The position numbers and the translations under genes are program-made. Positions 7,364 through 16,432 of a stretch of DNA of 33,027 nucleotides are shown in pieces. The DNA comes from a virus. The stretch spans positions 1 to 33,027 of IMG/VR virus record IMGVR_UViG_3300030119_000978; one strand, 5' to 3'. The stretch's first letter is position 1, and the number at the start of each line of letters is the position of its first letter. Below the pieces are notes generated by a model. The model was not told where the DNA came from, made no database searches, and saw nothing but the letters and a program-made list of their open reading frames with translations.

Positions 7364-9736
7364 TCAATCCTTGCAGCTATCGACAACACCGGAGAGATCG
7401 TCGTTGCGTGTGGCGCGCGTGGTCAGATCATCTGCGGTAGTGAATCCCCGATTGCCCTCCGCGTCAACGCCGTCCGGCAGCATGTCCCACATCGCACCCT
7501 GACCGGCCGCCTCAAGGTCTGCGGCGGTGGGCTCGATGGCGGCCGCGTCCGGCGATCCGGGCTCGACCGTGGTCGCCGGCCGAAGCTCGGGCTCCGGCGG
7601 CGCCAAGAGACGGCCGAGCCCGCCCTCATCGATCATCGCCCGTACGTCCTGGACGAACTTGCGCGCCGCCGGTCCCGGCTTCGCCGTGCCTTCCGCCACC
7701 TGCCGCGCGGCCGCCGAAAGCGCGTCTGAGACCGGCCCGCGCGTGCGGGCCATGCGGTCAAGCAGCTCGCCCACCATGTCGGCCGAGGCCGCCCGCTGCC
7801 GGTTCCCGGCCGTGTCGAGCCGGTTGCCGGCGGCCGCGATGACCTCGGCATTCTCCGCCAGCGTGCCGAACAGGCGCTTGTCGGAGCGCAGGGCCTTGAT
7901 GGCCGCATCGAGCACCTTCACGCGTTCGCCCATCAGCGTGCGCTCGATGCGGAAGGAGCCGAACATGTCGTTCTGGATCTCGACCTGTCGCCCGGAAGAC
8001 AGGCTTTCTCCAATCAACAGGCGCGCCTGGCGATCCGTCTCCGGCGCGAAGTGGGCAAGATCCTGGAGCACACCGGAATGAAGCGCGGGATCGGCGACCA
8101 TCTCGCCGACAAGCGCCGCGTGGTTCTCCGGCACCAGGCCGTTGAGCGTCATGCCGAAGGCATCGTCCGACAGGCGCGACATGGCGACCGCCTTGCGCAT
8201 CATCGGCCCGGAAACGGGCAGACTGTCGTCAAGCAGCTCCGGACTGTCCCGCAGGATGCGCGCGGCATCGATCGGCGTTCCGGACCCTTCCTGCATGTTC
8301 TTCTTGGCCGCGAGCGCACGAACCTCGGCAACCGTCCACCCGTCCTTCTCCCGGAACAGGTAGCCGTCCAGCACGACGTCGTCGTCGCCGGCCTGCTTCA
8401 GGCGCTTTGCCAGTCCGAGGCGCTGGTGACCGTCCGCCACGTAGCGCGTGCCGTCGGCCCGCTCGTGGACGAACACCTTGTCGCTTGCGGTCGGGTCCCA
8501 CTTCTCGACACCCGAAAGACGGTCGGTGACGCCGGCGGCATCGCCACCGCCCTTGTACTGGTAGGCGGCCGCGTCCGTCTCAAGTGTGCCGGGATCGAAG
8601 CGGGAGAAGGCAGCGGACTTGCCCCGCACATCGATGCGCCCCGAAGGTGCGGCCGCCGCCTCATCCAGCACCTGGACAAGATCCGCCGGCCGTTCCGGCT
8701 TGATCACGGCACCGGACACGGGCGGACCACCGTCCGCAACCTGATCGACGGCCTCGGCGGCCATGCGGCCGCTTTCCTCGGGTGTCACGCCGGCTGGGGG
8801 ATCGGAAAAGGCCGCCGCCTCGTCGCGGCCGGCCTCGATGGCGGTGTCGAACTCGGCCTGTACGTCCGGATCGAGCGTTTCACGCGCCGCCCGGACCTCG
8901 GCCGGAGCCGCGCGGCCGGCGCGGATCATTTCGCTGACGCCCGTCATCACGCCACCGAGAACACCACCGAGGCCGGCCGCGATGGCGACATTGCCGGCGG
9001 CCTCGCCGACGCCCGCTTCAAGCCCGGCTTCGGCCCGGCCCATCTGGGCCGGCACCTGCAACACGGTTTCCACTCCGGCATTGATCGCCGCGTTCCGGCC
9101 GAACGAAGACAGGATCCGCAAGGCCACATTCGCGGCGGCGCCGCCCTCGGGGCCGCCGACGAAGAGGGTGCCGACCTGCAAGGGGTCGCGCAGGTAGCCG
9201 CGCATCGTGCCGGCAAAGCCGGCGAGCCACGACCCTTCGGGCGCGTCCGGATCCGCGTTGACCGCGTCGGCGCGGGCCTCCGCCGCGCGGCCGATCTCGC
9301 GCGCCTGGTCATCGATCGACAACCCGGCGCGGATCCGGTCGGCCTTGTCCGGGTGCTGTTGCTGGAGCTGGTGCAGGCGATCGGCGAACAGGCGCTTGCG
9401 GGTGGCGACGATGTTTTCATTCGGCCGCCGAACGCGCAGTTCGTCCATGGTGGGCATACGGGCCACCCTGAGAGGGTTTTCGAGCTGCACCCCCGTCGCC
9501 TCCTTCACGGCCTTGATGCGCTCGTCGTAGGCCCGTTCCCGGCGCGCCAGGAGGTTCATGGCGTTCTGGGTGTAGGTCTGCGCCTCGTCGTTGGCGCGAA
9601 AGGCTTCGGCAAAACCCGCGAAGTCCCGGTCGCGACGTGCCGCGTCACGCTGGCCGACTTCCGCCCAGTTTCGCGGCGCGGCTTCCGCAAGGCTGGCATC
9701 GCGAGCATCGGCCGCGGGCGTCAGGAAGAAGCTCAT
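7364..9736 (-). CDS. Internal virion protein with embedded ParB-like domain
   Basis: This 790-aa protein is encoded within the run of internal virion genes. N-terminal residues 1-160 are charged and helical. Residues 165-250 are rich in Ala and Gly with hydrophobic runs (NVAIAAGLGGVLGGVMTGV). Around residues 385-475 is a ParB/Srx-like fold: a beta-strand-rich part, then the signature YVADGHQRLGLAKRL (near residue 434). This equals the DGxHR box of ParB N-terminal domains. The C-terminal part is helical and acidic and ends ...DSCKD. The protein is probably packaged and ejected, which would carry a ParB-type nucleotide- or DNA-handling domain into the cell. The start overlaps the stop of the upstream transglycosylase gene (ATGA); the frame stays open further upstream but that part is a shadow. 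Confidence 0.8.
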   Translation of the reverse strand: MSFFLTPAADARDASLAEAAPRNWAEVGQRDAARRDRDFAGFAEAFRANDEAQTYTQNAMNLLARRERAYDERIKAVKEATGVQLENPLRVARMPTMDELRVRRPNENIVATRKRLFADRLHQLQQQHPDKADRIRAGLSIDDQAREIGRAAEARADAVNADPDAPEGSWLAGFAGTMRGYLRDPLQVGTLFVGGPEGGAAANVALRILSSFGRNAAINAGVETVLQVPAQMGRAEAGLEAGVGEAAGNVAIAAGLGGVLGGVMTGVSEMIRAGRAAPAEVRAARETLDPDVQAEFDTAIEAGRDEAAAFSDPPAGVTPEESGRMAAEAVDQVADGGPPVSGAVIKPERPADLVQVLDEAAAAPSGRIDVRGKSAAFSRFDPGTLETDAAAYQYKGGGDAAGVTDRLSGVEKWDPTASDKVFVHERADGTRYVADGHQRLGLAKRLKQAGDDDVVLDGYLFREKDGWTVAEVRALAAKKNMQEGSGTPIDAARILRDSPELLDDSLPVSGPMMRKAVAMSRLSDDAFGMTLNGLVPENHAALVGEMVADPALHSGVLQDLAHFAPETDRQARLLIGESLSSGRQVEIQNDMFGSFRIERTLMGERVKVLDAAIKALRSDKRLFGTLAENAEVIAAAGNRLDTAGNRQRAASADMVGELLDRMARTRGPVSDALSAAARQVAEGTAKPGPAARKFVQDVRAMIDEGGLGRLLAPPEPELRPATTVEPGSPDAAAIEPTAADLEAAGQGAMWDMLPDGVDAEGNRGFTTADDLTTRATRNDDLSGVVDSCKD

Positions 9737-12507
9737 GGCCGCCACACTCCGGCAGGCAGGCGGTCGCGCAGGGCCGGAATCGCCTCGAAGGAGAGCACGA
9801 AGGGCCGCCCGTCGGCGCCGCGCACCCACATCGGCGCGGCGCCGTCCGGATCGCCCGTGGCGAAGCGATAGCCGCCAGCCGTGGCGACCGGGAACGCGCC
9901 CTTGATCTGGGCAACGGGATAGGGGCGCCCTGCCGCATCGACCGGTGGCACCGGCAACGCTTGCAGGTCCTTTTCCGTCAGGGCGCCGATCACCTGCTTG
10001 AACGCATCGGCGCGGATCCCCGGCGGGACCAGCACCTTGCGGCTCGACCACAACAAACCCGGATCGTAGTCGGTGAACCCGCCGAACTGGACTTCACCGG
10101 CATAGGTCGCGCCGGCGGCCTCATTGACGGCACGCTCGAAAATCGGACGGGCATCGTCCGACTTGGGATCGATGCCGGCTTCCTCCAGGCGCACGCGGGC
10201 GATGGCGCCCGCAGCATCGCGCACCCGCTCCGCTTCGGCGGGGTGCAGCGAGAACGCCCCGCCGACAACATCGGTCGAGATTTCGGCCTGACGGTTGCGC
10301 GGAACGGCTGGACGCATCCGCCCGTCCTGCCCCGGACGCCAGCCTTGCAGAACGGCGCGCGCCGCGTCCGGATCGCCGCCGGCCGCGATGATGGCGCCGG
10401 CCTGGGAGAGGGGAGCCGCATCCTTGCCGAGTTCGCGCAGCATGGCGGGCAGGGCGTCACCGCCGGCGGTGACCATGCCGGCGGCCAGCGCAAGAGCCGC
10501 GTCCGGGTCCTCGTCGACCATGGCCCGCAGGCGACGGGCCTCGCCCTCGCGGAAGTAGCGCGGCGGTACGCCGAACCGCTCGGCGGCCGTCTCCGCAACG
10601 TCGCGACGTGCGGCGAAGGCCGCCGCCGCATCGCCGGCCGACACATCCTCAAGCGGCAATGGCTCGACGGGATCGATCGCGCCGAACCGTTCGGCAACGG
10701 ACAGGGGATCGCTGGCAAGCGCCTGACGGTGCCGGTCGATCAGCTCGCGGCCGAAGGCCAGATCCGCCGGATTGGCCCGGCCGCTTTCGTCGCGCACCAG
10801 CTCGGGCAGGGCGCGTTCCGCATCCGACAACGGCATGTTGCGGATTGCCTCCGCCACCTGAAGCCTGCGCAGGGCCGAGCGGCCGATTTCGGAGCCGTCC
10901 GGCGCCTGGGCCAGTTCAAGCTGGAAGGCGGCCAGCTCGTCCGCTCCGGTGGCTTCGCCCGCCGCAAGCCGCGATGCCAGACTGTCGCCCTGACGGCGCA
11001 AACGCTGGGACACCTGACGATCCCTGGTGCGGCGGTTGCGCTCCATCTTTGCCAGTTGCGCATCGACCGTCTGGAACCCCCGACCGTCCAGCTCATCCAT
11101 GTCACCGGCGGCATACTCCGTGCGAATTTGCTCGCGAAGAGCGGCGATGTCATCGGCGGGCAGCTTCGCGCCTTGCGCGATGTAGAACCCCGTGACCGAG
11201 GACCGGCGACTGTCCGCCTTCGCGCGGGCGGCATCTTCCGGCTTCATGAGCCCCCGCTCGACCGCACTGTCATAGTGCTCATCGATGGCGCCTTGAGCGG
11301 TCAGAAGCTGGTCGAGCGCGCCATCCTCATCGGGATCGAGGCCGGCGAGCAGGCGGGACTTGTCTTCCTCGATGTCGGTAAGGCGCATCTGGAACGCGCT
11401 GCGATCGGCTTCTTCCGCGCGCTTGCGGGCCTCCGCCTGCGCGCGGCGCACGACGGCCGAGGCGCTGGCATCGAAGGTGACGGCCCAGTCCGCCTCGATT
11501 TCGGGAAGGACGTGCTCTTGGCGGTGCGCCGCCTTCAACTGACCGAGCGCACGTTCGAGCTGGGCCGGATCGTCCTGGTATCGCTCGCTCACGCTGGCGA
11601 TGTCGTCGCGCATGACCTGGTTGAGCTGCTGGAGATAGGTTCGCGCCCCGGCACGGTCATAGGCCATTCCGCGAAGCGTTGCGGATCCGGTCGGCCGGAA
11701 ACCGCCCCCCGCCTCGGTGCCGGGCAGGGTGGCGGGCATTCCGCCGGAGATGGATGCCGGATCGCCCGCCTTCGCCAGCCACAGGTTGGCGAAGGCGCGG
11801 GCGCTCATGTCGGGACGCCCGCCGTTCAGGCGCACGGCCTCGGCGCCGACCAGGTCGGCGGCCTTCCGGTTCGGGTTGGACAGGAGCTTTGCGGCGCCGC
11901 CGGCGCCCTGCTGATGCGCGAGGTACAGCTCGCCCGCCGTCGGATCGCGGCCAAGCACCTTGCGCAGCGAGGCGGCGTTGTCCTTTGCCAGGCGCGCGGC
12001 CGCGTCCGCCGCCTGCGACGGGTCGAAGCGGTCGGCAAGGCCGTAGTCGGCGGCGGTGGAGTCGATGAACTGGAACAGGCCGCCAGCCGAGGACGATGTG
12101 TTGCGCGCCTGCGGATTGAAGGAGCTTTCCAGCTCCGCGATTTTCAGCAAGGCGCCGGGATCGACGCCATGGCGCACCGCTGCCCGGGAGATCGTGTCGC
12201 GGATCGCCGCCGGCGCGTTGACCTGTGCCCGCGAGGGACGCGAACTGCCTCCCGCTGGCAGGGAGCTACCGGCAAGCGACCTTGGCGCGCCGGCCAGTGC
12301 ATCGGCTTCGCCGCGTCGAGTGCCGTCAAGCACTGCCTCGCGATCCGCGACACGGCCCATCTGGCCGGCCAGGCGGAACATGCCGGCGGCAACACGGGCC
12401 TCCAGCTCGCCACCGTCACCGCGCGCGACCGGTAACAGCCCTTCCGCGAGCAGCGGCCGCGCCTCGAACTTCCTGAACTGGACCGGGGTCCGCCGCTTGT
12501 TCGCCAT
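9733..12507 (-). CDS. Internal virion protein with lytic transglycosylase (SLT) domain
   Basis: The protein has 924 aa. Residues about 100-200 form a soluble-lytic-transglycosylase domain: IAELESSFNPQARN (catalytic Glu127 in the ES motif), SSAGGLFQFIDSTAADYG and ELYLAHQQGAGGAAKL match the SLT motifs in order. It should cleave the glycan strand of peptidoglycan locally during DNA entry. The rest is long, helical and charged, with repeated RA/EA-rich segments, as in T7 gp16-like core proteins. The gene follows the gp14-like gene by 2 nt and overlaps the next gene by 4 nt (ATGA), so the three core genes form one translationally coupled block. The ATG at 12507 is the only sensible start. T7 gp16 also carries its SLT domain near the N-terminus but is longer (1318 aa). 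Confidence 0.9.
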   Translation of the reverse strand: MANKRRTPVQFRKFEARPLLAEGLLPVARGDGGELEARVAAGMFRLAGQMGRVADREAVLDGTRRGEADALAGAPRSLAGSSLPAGGSSRPSRAQVNAPAAIRDTISRAAVRHGVDPGALLKIAELESSFNPQARNTSSSAGGLFQFIDSTAADYGLADRFDPSQAADAAARLAKDNAASLRKVLGRDPTAGELYLAHQQGAGGAAKLLSNPNRKAADLVGAEAVRLNGGRPDMSARAFANLWLAKAGDPASISGGMPATLPGTEAGGGFRPTGSATLRGMAYDRAGARTYLQQLNQVMRDDIASVSERYQDDPAQLERALGQLKAAHRQEHVLPEIEADWAVTFDASASAVVRRAQAEARKRAEEADRSAFQMRLTDIEEDKSRLLAGLDPDEDGALDQLLTAQGAIDEHYDSAVERGLMKPEDAARAKADSRRSSVTGFYIAQGAKLPADDIAALREQIRTEYAAGDMDELDGRGFQTVDAQLAKMERNRRTRDRQVSQRLRRQGDSLASRLAAGEATGADELAAFQLELAQAPDGSEIGRSALRRLQVAEAIRNMPLSDAERALPELVRDESGRANPADLAFGRELIDRHRQALASDPLSVAERFGAIDPVEPLPLEDVSAGDAAAAFAARRDVAETAAERFGVPPRYFREGEARRLRAMVDEDPDAALALAAGMVTAGGDALPAMLRELGKDAAPLSQAGAIIAAGGDPDAARAVLQGWRPGQDGRMRPAVPRNRQAEISTDVVGGAFSLHPAEAERVRDAAGAIARVRLEEAGIDPKSDDARPIFERAVNEAAGATYAGEVQFGGFTDYDPGLLWSSRKVLVPPGIRADAFKQVIGALTEKDLQALPVPPVDAAGRPYPVAQIKGAFPVATAGGYRFATGDPDGAAPMWVRGADGRPFVLSFEAIPALRDRLPAGVWRP

Positions 12508-12509
12508 TC

Positions 12510-13091
12510 TCAGCCCCCTGCGTTGCCCCTGTTGAGCACGGTTGCGCCGTAGTCGAGCCCACCGAACAGGGCACTCGCGTAGCCGCGCGAGCGCGCCGTT
12601 CTGCCCATGCGCCGGAAGTTGCGGGCACGTTCGCTAAGCCGCGAACTGCGCAGCTCCTGCGTTCCGCTGTCCGAGGCCAGCGCACGATCCGCTTCGCGGA
12701 ACGCCTCCTTTTTCGCCTGTCCTGGCGTGCCGAAACTCAGATCGACGCCGGAGGCGGCAAAGGCCACGTCCTGGGAGCCGATGGCATCGACCAGCTCCTT
12801 CTTGATCGATGTTCGGCGGGAGATTCCCTGCAACGTCTCCAGCGGGATCTCGGCTTCCGCGTCTCGGGCGGCCAGCTCCATCTGGTCGGCCTGGGCCTCT
12901 CCCGCGCTGATCGCTGAGAAGGCACCAAGCAGGGTTGCCCCGCCTTCAAGCAGGGTTGCCAGCGAGAAGCCCGATCCGGCCGTCGTCGTGACGGCTGGCG
13001 CAACTGTGCCGGCAGCGGCGCCGGCGCTGCCGGCCGCCCCCGTGAGCGCCTGAAACCCGCTGCCGATGAGCGCGATGATTGTCTCGGCCAT
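12510..13091 (-). CDS. Internal core protein, T7 gp14-like
   Basis: This 193-aa protein is close to the 196 aa of T7 gp14. The N-terminal 65 residues are rich in Ala, Gly and Thr and hydrophobic (GFSLATLLEGGATLLGAFSAIS). A charged helix with Gln/Glu/Arg follows (QADQMELAARDAEAEIPLET), then the pattern DVAFAASGVDLSFGTPGQA, which is typical of this family in many podoviruses. It is predicted to be an internal virion protein ejected first into the outer membrane. Its start codon shares one base with the stop of the tail tubular protein B gene (TAATG), which supports the start. Confidence 0.8.
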   Translation of the reverse strand: MAETIIALIGSGFQALTGAAGSAGAAAGTVAPAVTTTAGSGFSLATLLEGGATLLGAFSAISAGEAQADQMELAARDAEAEIPLETLQGISRRTSIKKELVDAIGSQDVAFAASGVDLSFGTPGQAKKEAFREADRALASDSGTQELRSSRLSERARNFRRMGRTARSRGYASALFGGLDYGATVLNRGNAGG

Positions 13092-15226
13092 TACAGCTTC
13101 GCCTCCGGTTGATAGTCGCGCACGCGCAGCCGGCCCGGACGGGTCTGCGTGATCACCAGCGTCGGGCCATCGACCATGCCGGGAATGCCTTCCACGCGGA
13201 TCTTCTGCGTTTTCGGCGGCATCGGCGCGTTCACCGGGTCCGAGGCCGAAAGCAGGGGCACCTCCTTTGGAGGTGAACCGTTGGCGCCGATCGCGATGCT
13301 GTCGGTCTCGATGATGTTGGCCGTCACCGCGTGGATCCGCCCCGGCCGTTGCAGGATCTCGTCGTTGGGCAGAAGCCGGTAGTAGGGCATCGACTCGTGC
13401 ACCGGCCGTTGCCAGAGACCGACCTTGACGGTGTCGTAGGCATCGCCGAGCTGCACCGCGCCATCGCTCACCGTGAACGGCCCGAGAATGAAGCCGTCGG
13501 CTTCCGCCCAGACCTCGCGTCCTTCATGGAGTTCCAGTCCGGTTACCTCGCCCGCGAGATCGGTCGTGAGGTCGAGCGAGCACTGGAACAGGTTGAGGTG
13601 GCTTTCTTCCATGATCTCCAGCGTCACGGTGTCGCCGCGCTCGACCGAAACCCAGACCTGATTTTGCCCGTCGACGGAGATCCCGCGCACCTTGCCGCCA
13701 TCCGCTGCGATCCACTCGACCAGCGCCAGAATGTCCTGGTCGAGAACCACCAGCGCGCAGGTCAGCCGGCCGGTTTCGGACGGCAGCCACCAACGCGCCG
13801 CCGCGTTCCGGCGGATCTTGCGTTGCAGCGCCGCGCCGTTGACGCGATCGACCAGGTGTTGCCCCAGGAGGCTTTCAGGCTTGGAGCTGTACTTGGTGGA
13901 GACATCGTCATAGGCGGCCGACAGGAGCTGTTGCCCCTGGTTTTCGTCCGCCGCGTCGGCATCGTTTCCCGACACCCAGAAGACGCGACCTTCCATCTCC
14001 ACCGGCGGCACATTCGGCACGATGCCGTTGCGCGACGTGCGCACCCAGTTCAGCGGCTGGCCGGCCGCGATCGTGCGGTTGGAAGCAAACCATTCCGCGA
14101 GATCGGTGAAAACAAGGAGATACTTGTCCTCGTAGACCGCGAGAATGCGTTCGCTCGTCTGGGTTCGCAGGGCCTCCAGGCGCGCGGCGTTGTCGCCGGC
14201 GGCCCTTATGTCGAGCTGGAAGTATTCGCCCGTGGCGGACATGGACAGCGCAGCCTGGCGCACCTTGGGCGCGAAGTAGATGGCGCGGTCCTGCGCAAGC
14301 GCCATGCCCGCGAACCACTGCCGGGTTTCGCTGACCAGCGGCTCCCCTTCCGTCTCGCCGATCTGGATGTGATAGGAGAGCGCGGCGGCCTCGGACGTGT
14401 TGACGATCCGTGCATCGACCCGATACTCGGCGCCGGACAGACTGCCGCCGAACGTCACCTCGAAAACGATGAAACGGCTTGTGGTCTGGCTCTCGTCATA
14501 GATCACGGTCACGTCGTCATTGAGGGTGGACAGGGAGCGCAATTCGGTCTGGATGGCGGTTGCCCAACGCTGGTAATCCAACGTGGTGCCCAGATCGGGG
14601 CTCATCGGCTCCCCTTCGTCATCGACCAGTTTAAGCGCCTTCGTGTCCTGCCCCTCGACGGTGAGGGAGATGGACAACCCCACACCGACGGACGCGCTCC
14701 AGCGCACGCTGACGTTCCAGATATCGTCGGTCTTGGCATAGGTGCCGCCCAGGTCGATTTCCGGAATGCCGCTGTAAGGCCAGAGATCCTTGCTCCAGAC
14801 GCTGTCGTCTTCGCCGTCCCGGACCAGGCGCAGCGTTTCCAGGTCCTGGTGAAAGATGCCGACGGTGTTCGCCTCGGCGTAGAACTCCAGGCCCGGCAGC
14901 AGGCCGGAGGTGATTTCCGGAAGTTCGACACTGGCGACCTTCGTGCGGTCGTTCCGGTAGATGTCCACCCATCCGGCCGAAAAGATCAGTGTGTAGGAGA
15001 GACTGGCAGTCACCGGCAGCGTGCAATGTCGCGCCAGGGCGGAGCGGCCGGTGCCCACGAAGGCGGTTCCCGGCATGACCTGAAAGCCCGCCTGGGGAAC
15101 CGGCTCCACGTTCTTGAACCGGAGACCGGCGCTGTAATACTGGCGCAGGCCGACCTTGCCCGCGAGATCGCGCGAGAACTCGCCGGCGTTGCAGGAGCTT
15201 TTGAGCGGGCCGGGACGTGCCACCAT
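13091..15226 (-). CDS. Tail tubular protein B (T7 gp12-like nozzle)
   Basis: The 711-aa protein opens with PLKSSCNAGEFSRDLAGKVGLRQYYSAGLRFKNVEPVPQAGFQVMPGT, the hallmark N-terminus of the gp12 nozzle family in T7-like tails. The body is rich in beta strand. It should form the hexameric distal tail tube below the gp11-like adaptor. The order (gp11-like, gp12-like, gp14-like) follows T7. It starts 1 nt after the stop of the gp11-like gene, and its own stop overlaps the next start. T7 gp12 is 794 aa, so the size is in range. Confidence 0.92.
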   Translation of the reverse strand: MVARPGPLKSSCNAGEFSRDLAGKVGLRQYYSAGLRFKNVEPVPQAGFQVMPGTAFVGTGRSALARHCTLPVTASLSYTLIFSAGWVDIYRNDRTKVASVELPEITSGLLPGLEFYAEANTVGIFHQDLETLRLVRDGEDDSVWSKDLWPYSGIPEIDLGGTYAKTDDIWNVSVRWSASVGVGLSISLTVEGQDTKALKLVDDEGEPMSPDLGTTLDYQRWATAIQTELRSLSTLNDDVTVIYDESQTTSRFIVFEVTFGGSLSGAEYRVDARIVNTSEAAALSYHIQIGETEGEPLVSETRQWFAGMALAQDRAIYFAPKVRQAALSMSATGEYFQLDIRAAGDNAARLEALRTQTSERILAVYEDKYLLVFTDLAEWFASNRTIAAGQPLNWVRTSRNGIVPNVPPVEMEGRVFWVSGNDADAADENQGQQLLSAAYDDVSTKYSSKPESLLGQHLVDRVNGAALQRKIRRNAAARWWLPSETGRLTCALVVLDQDILALVEWIAADGGKVRGISVDGQNQVWVSVERGDTVTLEIMEESHLNLFQCSLDLTTDLAGEVTGLELHEGREVWAEADGFILGPFTVSDGAVQLGDAYDTVKVGLWQRPVHESMPYYRLLPNDEILQRPGRIHAVTANIIETDSIAIGANGSPPKEVPLLSASDPVNAPMPPKTQKIRVEGIPGMVDGPTLVITQTRPGRLRVRDYQPEAKL

Positions 15227-15227
15227 G

Positions 15228-15869
15228 TCAGTACCGCCCGTACCAGGAGCCGCCGGTGCGGGCGCCGGTCAGCGGGTCGGCGGCGGCAAGGGGATGCCCG
15301 ATCGGGGCGCCGGCCCTGTTCTGCGCCATCAGCCGGCCGAACAGGCCGCCGGTGCCCTCCTTCGAGGGTGTTCCGAACGCCTCCCGATGGTACAGGTCGC
15401 GCATGTCGGTGTCGTGCGCGACGGGCACCGCGAGATAGGCGGCAAGCGCGGTGGTGAAGGCGGCGCGAAACGCCGGGTCCCAGTATTCCGGATCGCGGTA
15501 GACCTTGAAGGTTCCGCGCACGGCTGCCTCATCCGCATAAAGGTGGTCGCCCTCGATGTCGTAGCAGCGCAAGGGCTGCCGTCCGGTGCCGGCCATGATC
15601 TTGAGCGGATCGCCGATCCGGCCGCCGGGCAGCGCGAACTCGTAAGCCCACCCGTTGATGGGCGCCTCGGCTGTGCGATCGAGCGAAAACGTCCGCTTGA
15701 GAAACGACCAGTCCGCCAGTCCGAAGCACTGGTCGACACAGCGTTGCCAGGTCAGGTTGACCTGGGAGGAAAGATCGTCGTCGCCGTCGATCGAGAACGT
15801 CGCGAAGGAGCCGATCTTGGCAAGTGCCCAGTTCACGATGACGGCCTGGTCGATCACGGTAGCGGTCAT
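15228..15869 (-). CDS. Tail tubular protein A (T7 gp11-like adaptor)
   Basis: At 213 aa it is close to T7 gp11 (196 aa). Features are VNWALAKIGSFATF, a conserved helix (LSSQVNLTWQRCVDQCFGLADWSFLKR) and GGRIGDPLKIMAGTGRQPLRCYDIEGDHLYADE, followed by a helix with AYLAVPVAHDTDMRDLYH. These match the tail tubular protein A family that links portal and nozzle. It lies directly upstream of the nozzle gene. A strong GC hairpin lies in its 5' leader (15893-15916). ATG at 15869 is used; GAGGTGAGAC just upstream supplies a ribosome site. Confidence 0.9.
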   Translation of the reverse strand: MTATVIDQAVIVNWALAKIGSFATFSIDGDDDLSSQVNLTWQRCVDQCFGLADWSFLKRTFSLDRTAEAPINGWAYEFALPGGRIGDPLKIMAGTGRQPLRCYDIEGDHLYADEAAVRGTFKVYRDPEYWDPAFRAAFTTALAAYLAVPVAHDTDMRDLYHREAFGTPSKEGTGGLFGRLMAQNRAGAPIGHPLAAADPLTGARTGGSWYGRY

Positions 15870-15892
15870 GTCTCACCTCGCGCGGGAAGGGA

Positions 15893-15916
15893 CGGGGCGC
15901 GGCGAACCGCGCCCCG
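15893..15916 (-). terminator. Strong UUCG-capped hairpin between decoration and gp11-like genes
   Basis: On the minus strand a perfect 10-bp stem CGGGGCGCGG is closed by a TTCG loop, 11 nt after the stop of the decoration gene and 23 nt before the gp11-like start. There is no T-run, so it may be a transcription pause or attenuator, or an mRNA-stabilising or processing structure, rather than a classical terminator. Confidence 0.6.
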
Positions 15917-15926
15917 CGTCGTCGGG

Positions 15927-16367
15927 TCAGGCGCTGGCGTTGACGCCGGCGGCCTCCAGGTTGGCAAGGATCGCGTTGATGGCGGTCTGGACGGTGGCAA
16001 ACCGCGCATCGACATCCGCCTTCGAGGCGGCGTTGCTGCCGGAGCCGTCGACACCGGTCACCGCTGCCAGGGCGATATCCGCGATCGTGTCCTGGCCGAG
16101 CACGGCCCCCTGCGCCGACACGGTGACGTTGCCGGTGGCGGGCGAGGCGGTGACGAGCAGCACGACGTGGGACGCGGTGCCGTCCTTGTCGGCCACCGCC
16201 ATGATCACGTCGCCCGCTTTCAGGGTCTTGCGCGAGTCGTTGAAATAGCCGGCGGCCACGAGCTCCGCGAGCGTATCGTTGGTCGAATAGACATAGGTGT
16301 CGGTCTGGTTCGTGCGCCCCATATCCGACGTTGCGAAGCGCGAAAGCGCCTTGACTGAATGGGCCAT
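15927..16367 (-). CDS. Putative capsid decoration / head fibre protein
   Basis: The 146-aa protein is encoded immediately after the major capsid gene. The N-terminal part (DTYVYSTNDTLAELVAAGYFNDSRKTLKAGDVIMAV) is a small beta domain that I know from many phage genomes directly after the capsid gene. The C-terminal third is a helix (NAASKADVDARFATVQTAINAILANLEAAG), likely a trimerising coiled coil. Position and size suggest a capsid-surface decoration or head-fibre protein. This is family memory plus context, not a catalytic motif. Strong hairpins on both sides (16395-16414 and 15893-15916) may set its expression apart from its neighbours. Confidence 0.65.
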   Translation of the reverse strand: MAHSVKALSRFATSDMGRTNQTDTYVYSTNDTLAELVAAGYFNDSRKTLKAGDVIMAVADKDGTASHVVLLVTASPATGNVTVSAQGAVLGQDTIADIALAAVTGVDGSGSNAASKADVDARFATVQTAINAILANLEAAGVNASA

Positions 16368-16394
16368 GGATCACTCCGTTTCTGGCGTTGGAGA

Positions 16395-16414
16395 CGGCGG
16401 CCCGCAGGCCGCCG
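16395..16414 (-). terminator. GC hairpin just downstream of the major capsid gene
   Basis: A perfect 8-bp stem (CGGCGGCC/GGCCGCCG) with a 4-nt loop lies 18 nt after the capsid stop codon on the minus strand. T7 has its main terminator right after its capsid gene, so a partial terminator or attenuator is plausible. However, TCTCC rather than a T-run follows, so efficiency should be low if it is rho-independent. Confidence 0.55.
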
Positions 16415-16432
16415 CGCTGGTCGTGTCCCGTG

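Noticed and set aside
5956-7440. Long plus-strand ORF (494 aa) opposite the internal virion gene
   Set aside because: Arg/Gly/His-rich antisense shadow typical of high-GC DNA; no motif, no ribosome site, and it runs opposite a well-supported gene.
9637-12435. Long plus-strand ORF (932 aa) opposite the transglycosylase gene
   Set aside because: The sense strand carries a clear SLT domain; the antisense product is low-complexity shadow.
13331-15457. Long plus-strand ORF (708 aa) opposite the nozzle gene
   Set aside because: Shadow of the tail tubular protein B gene, which has strong family motifs.
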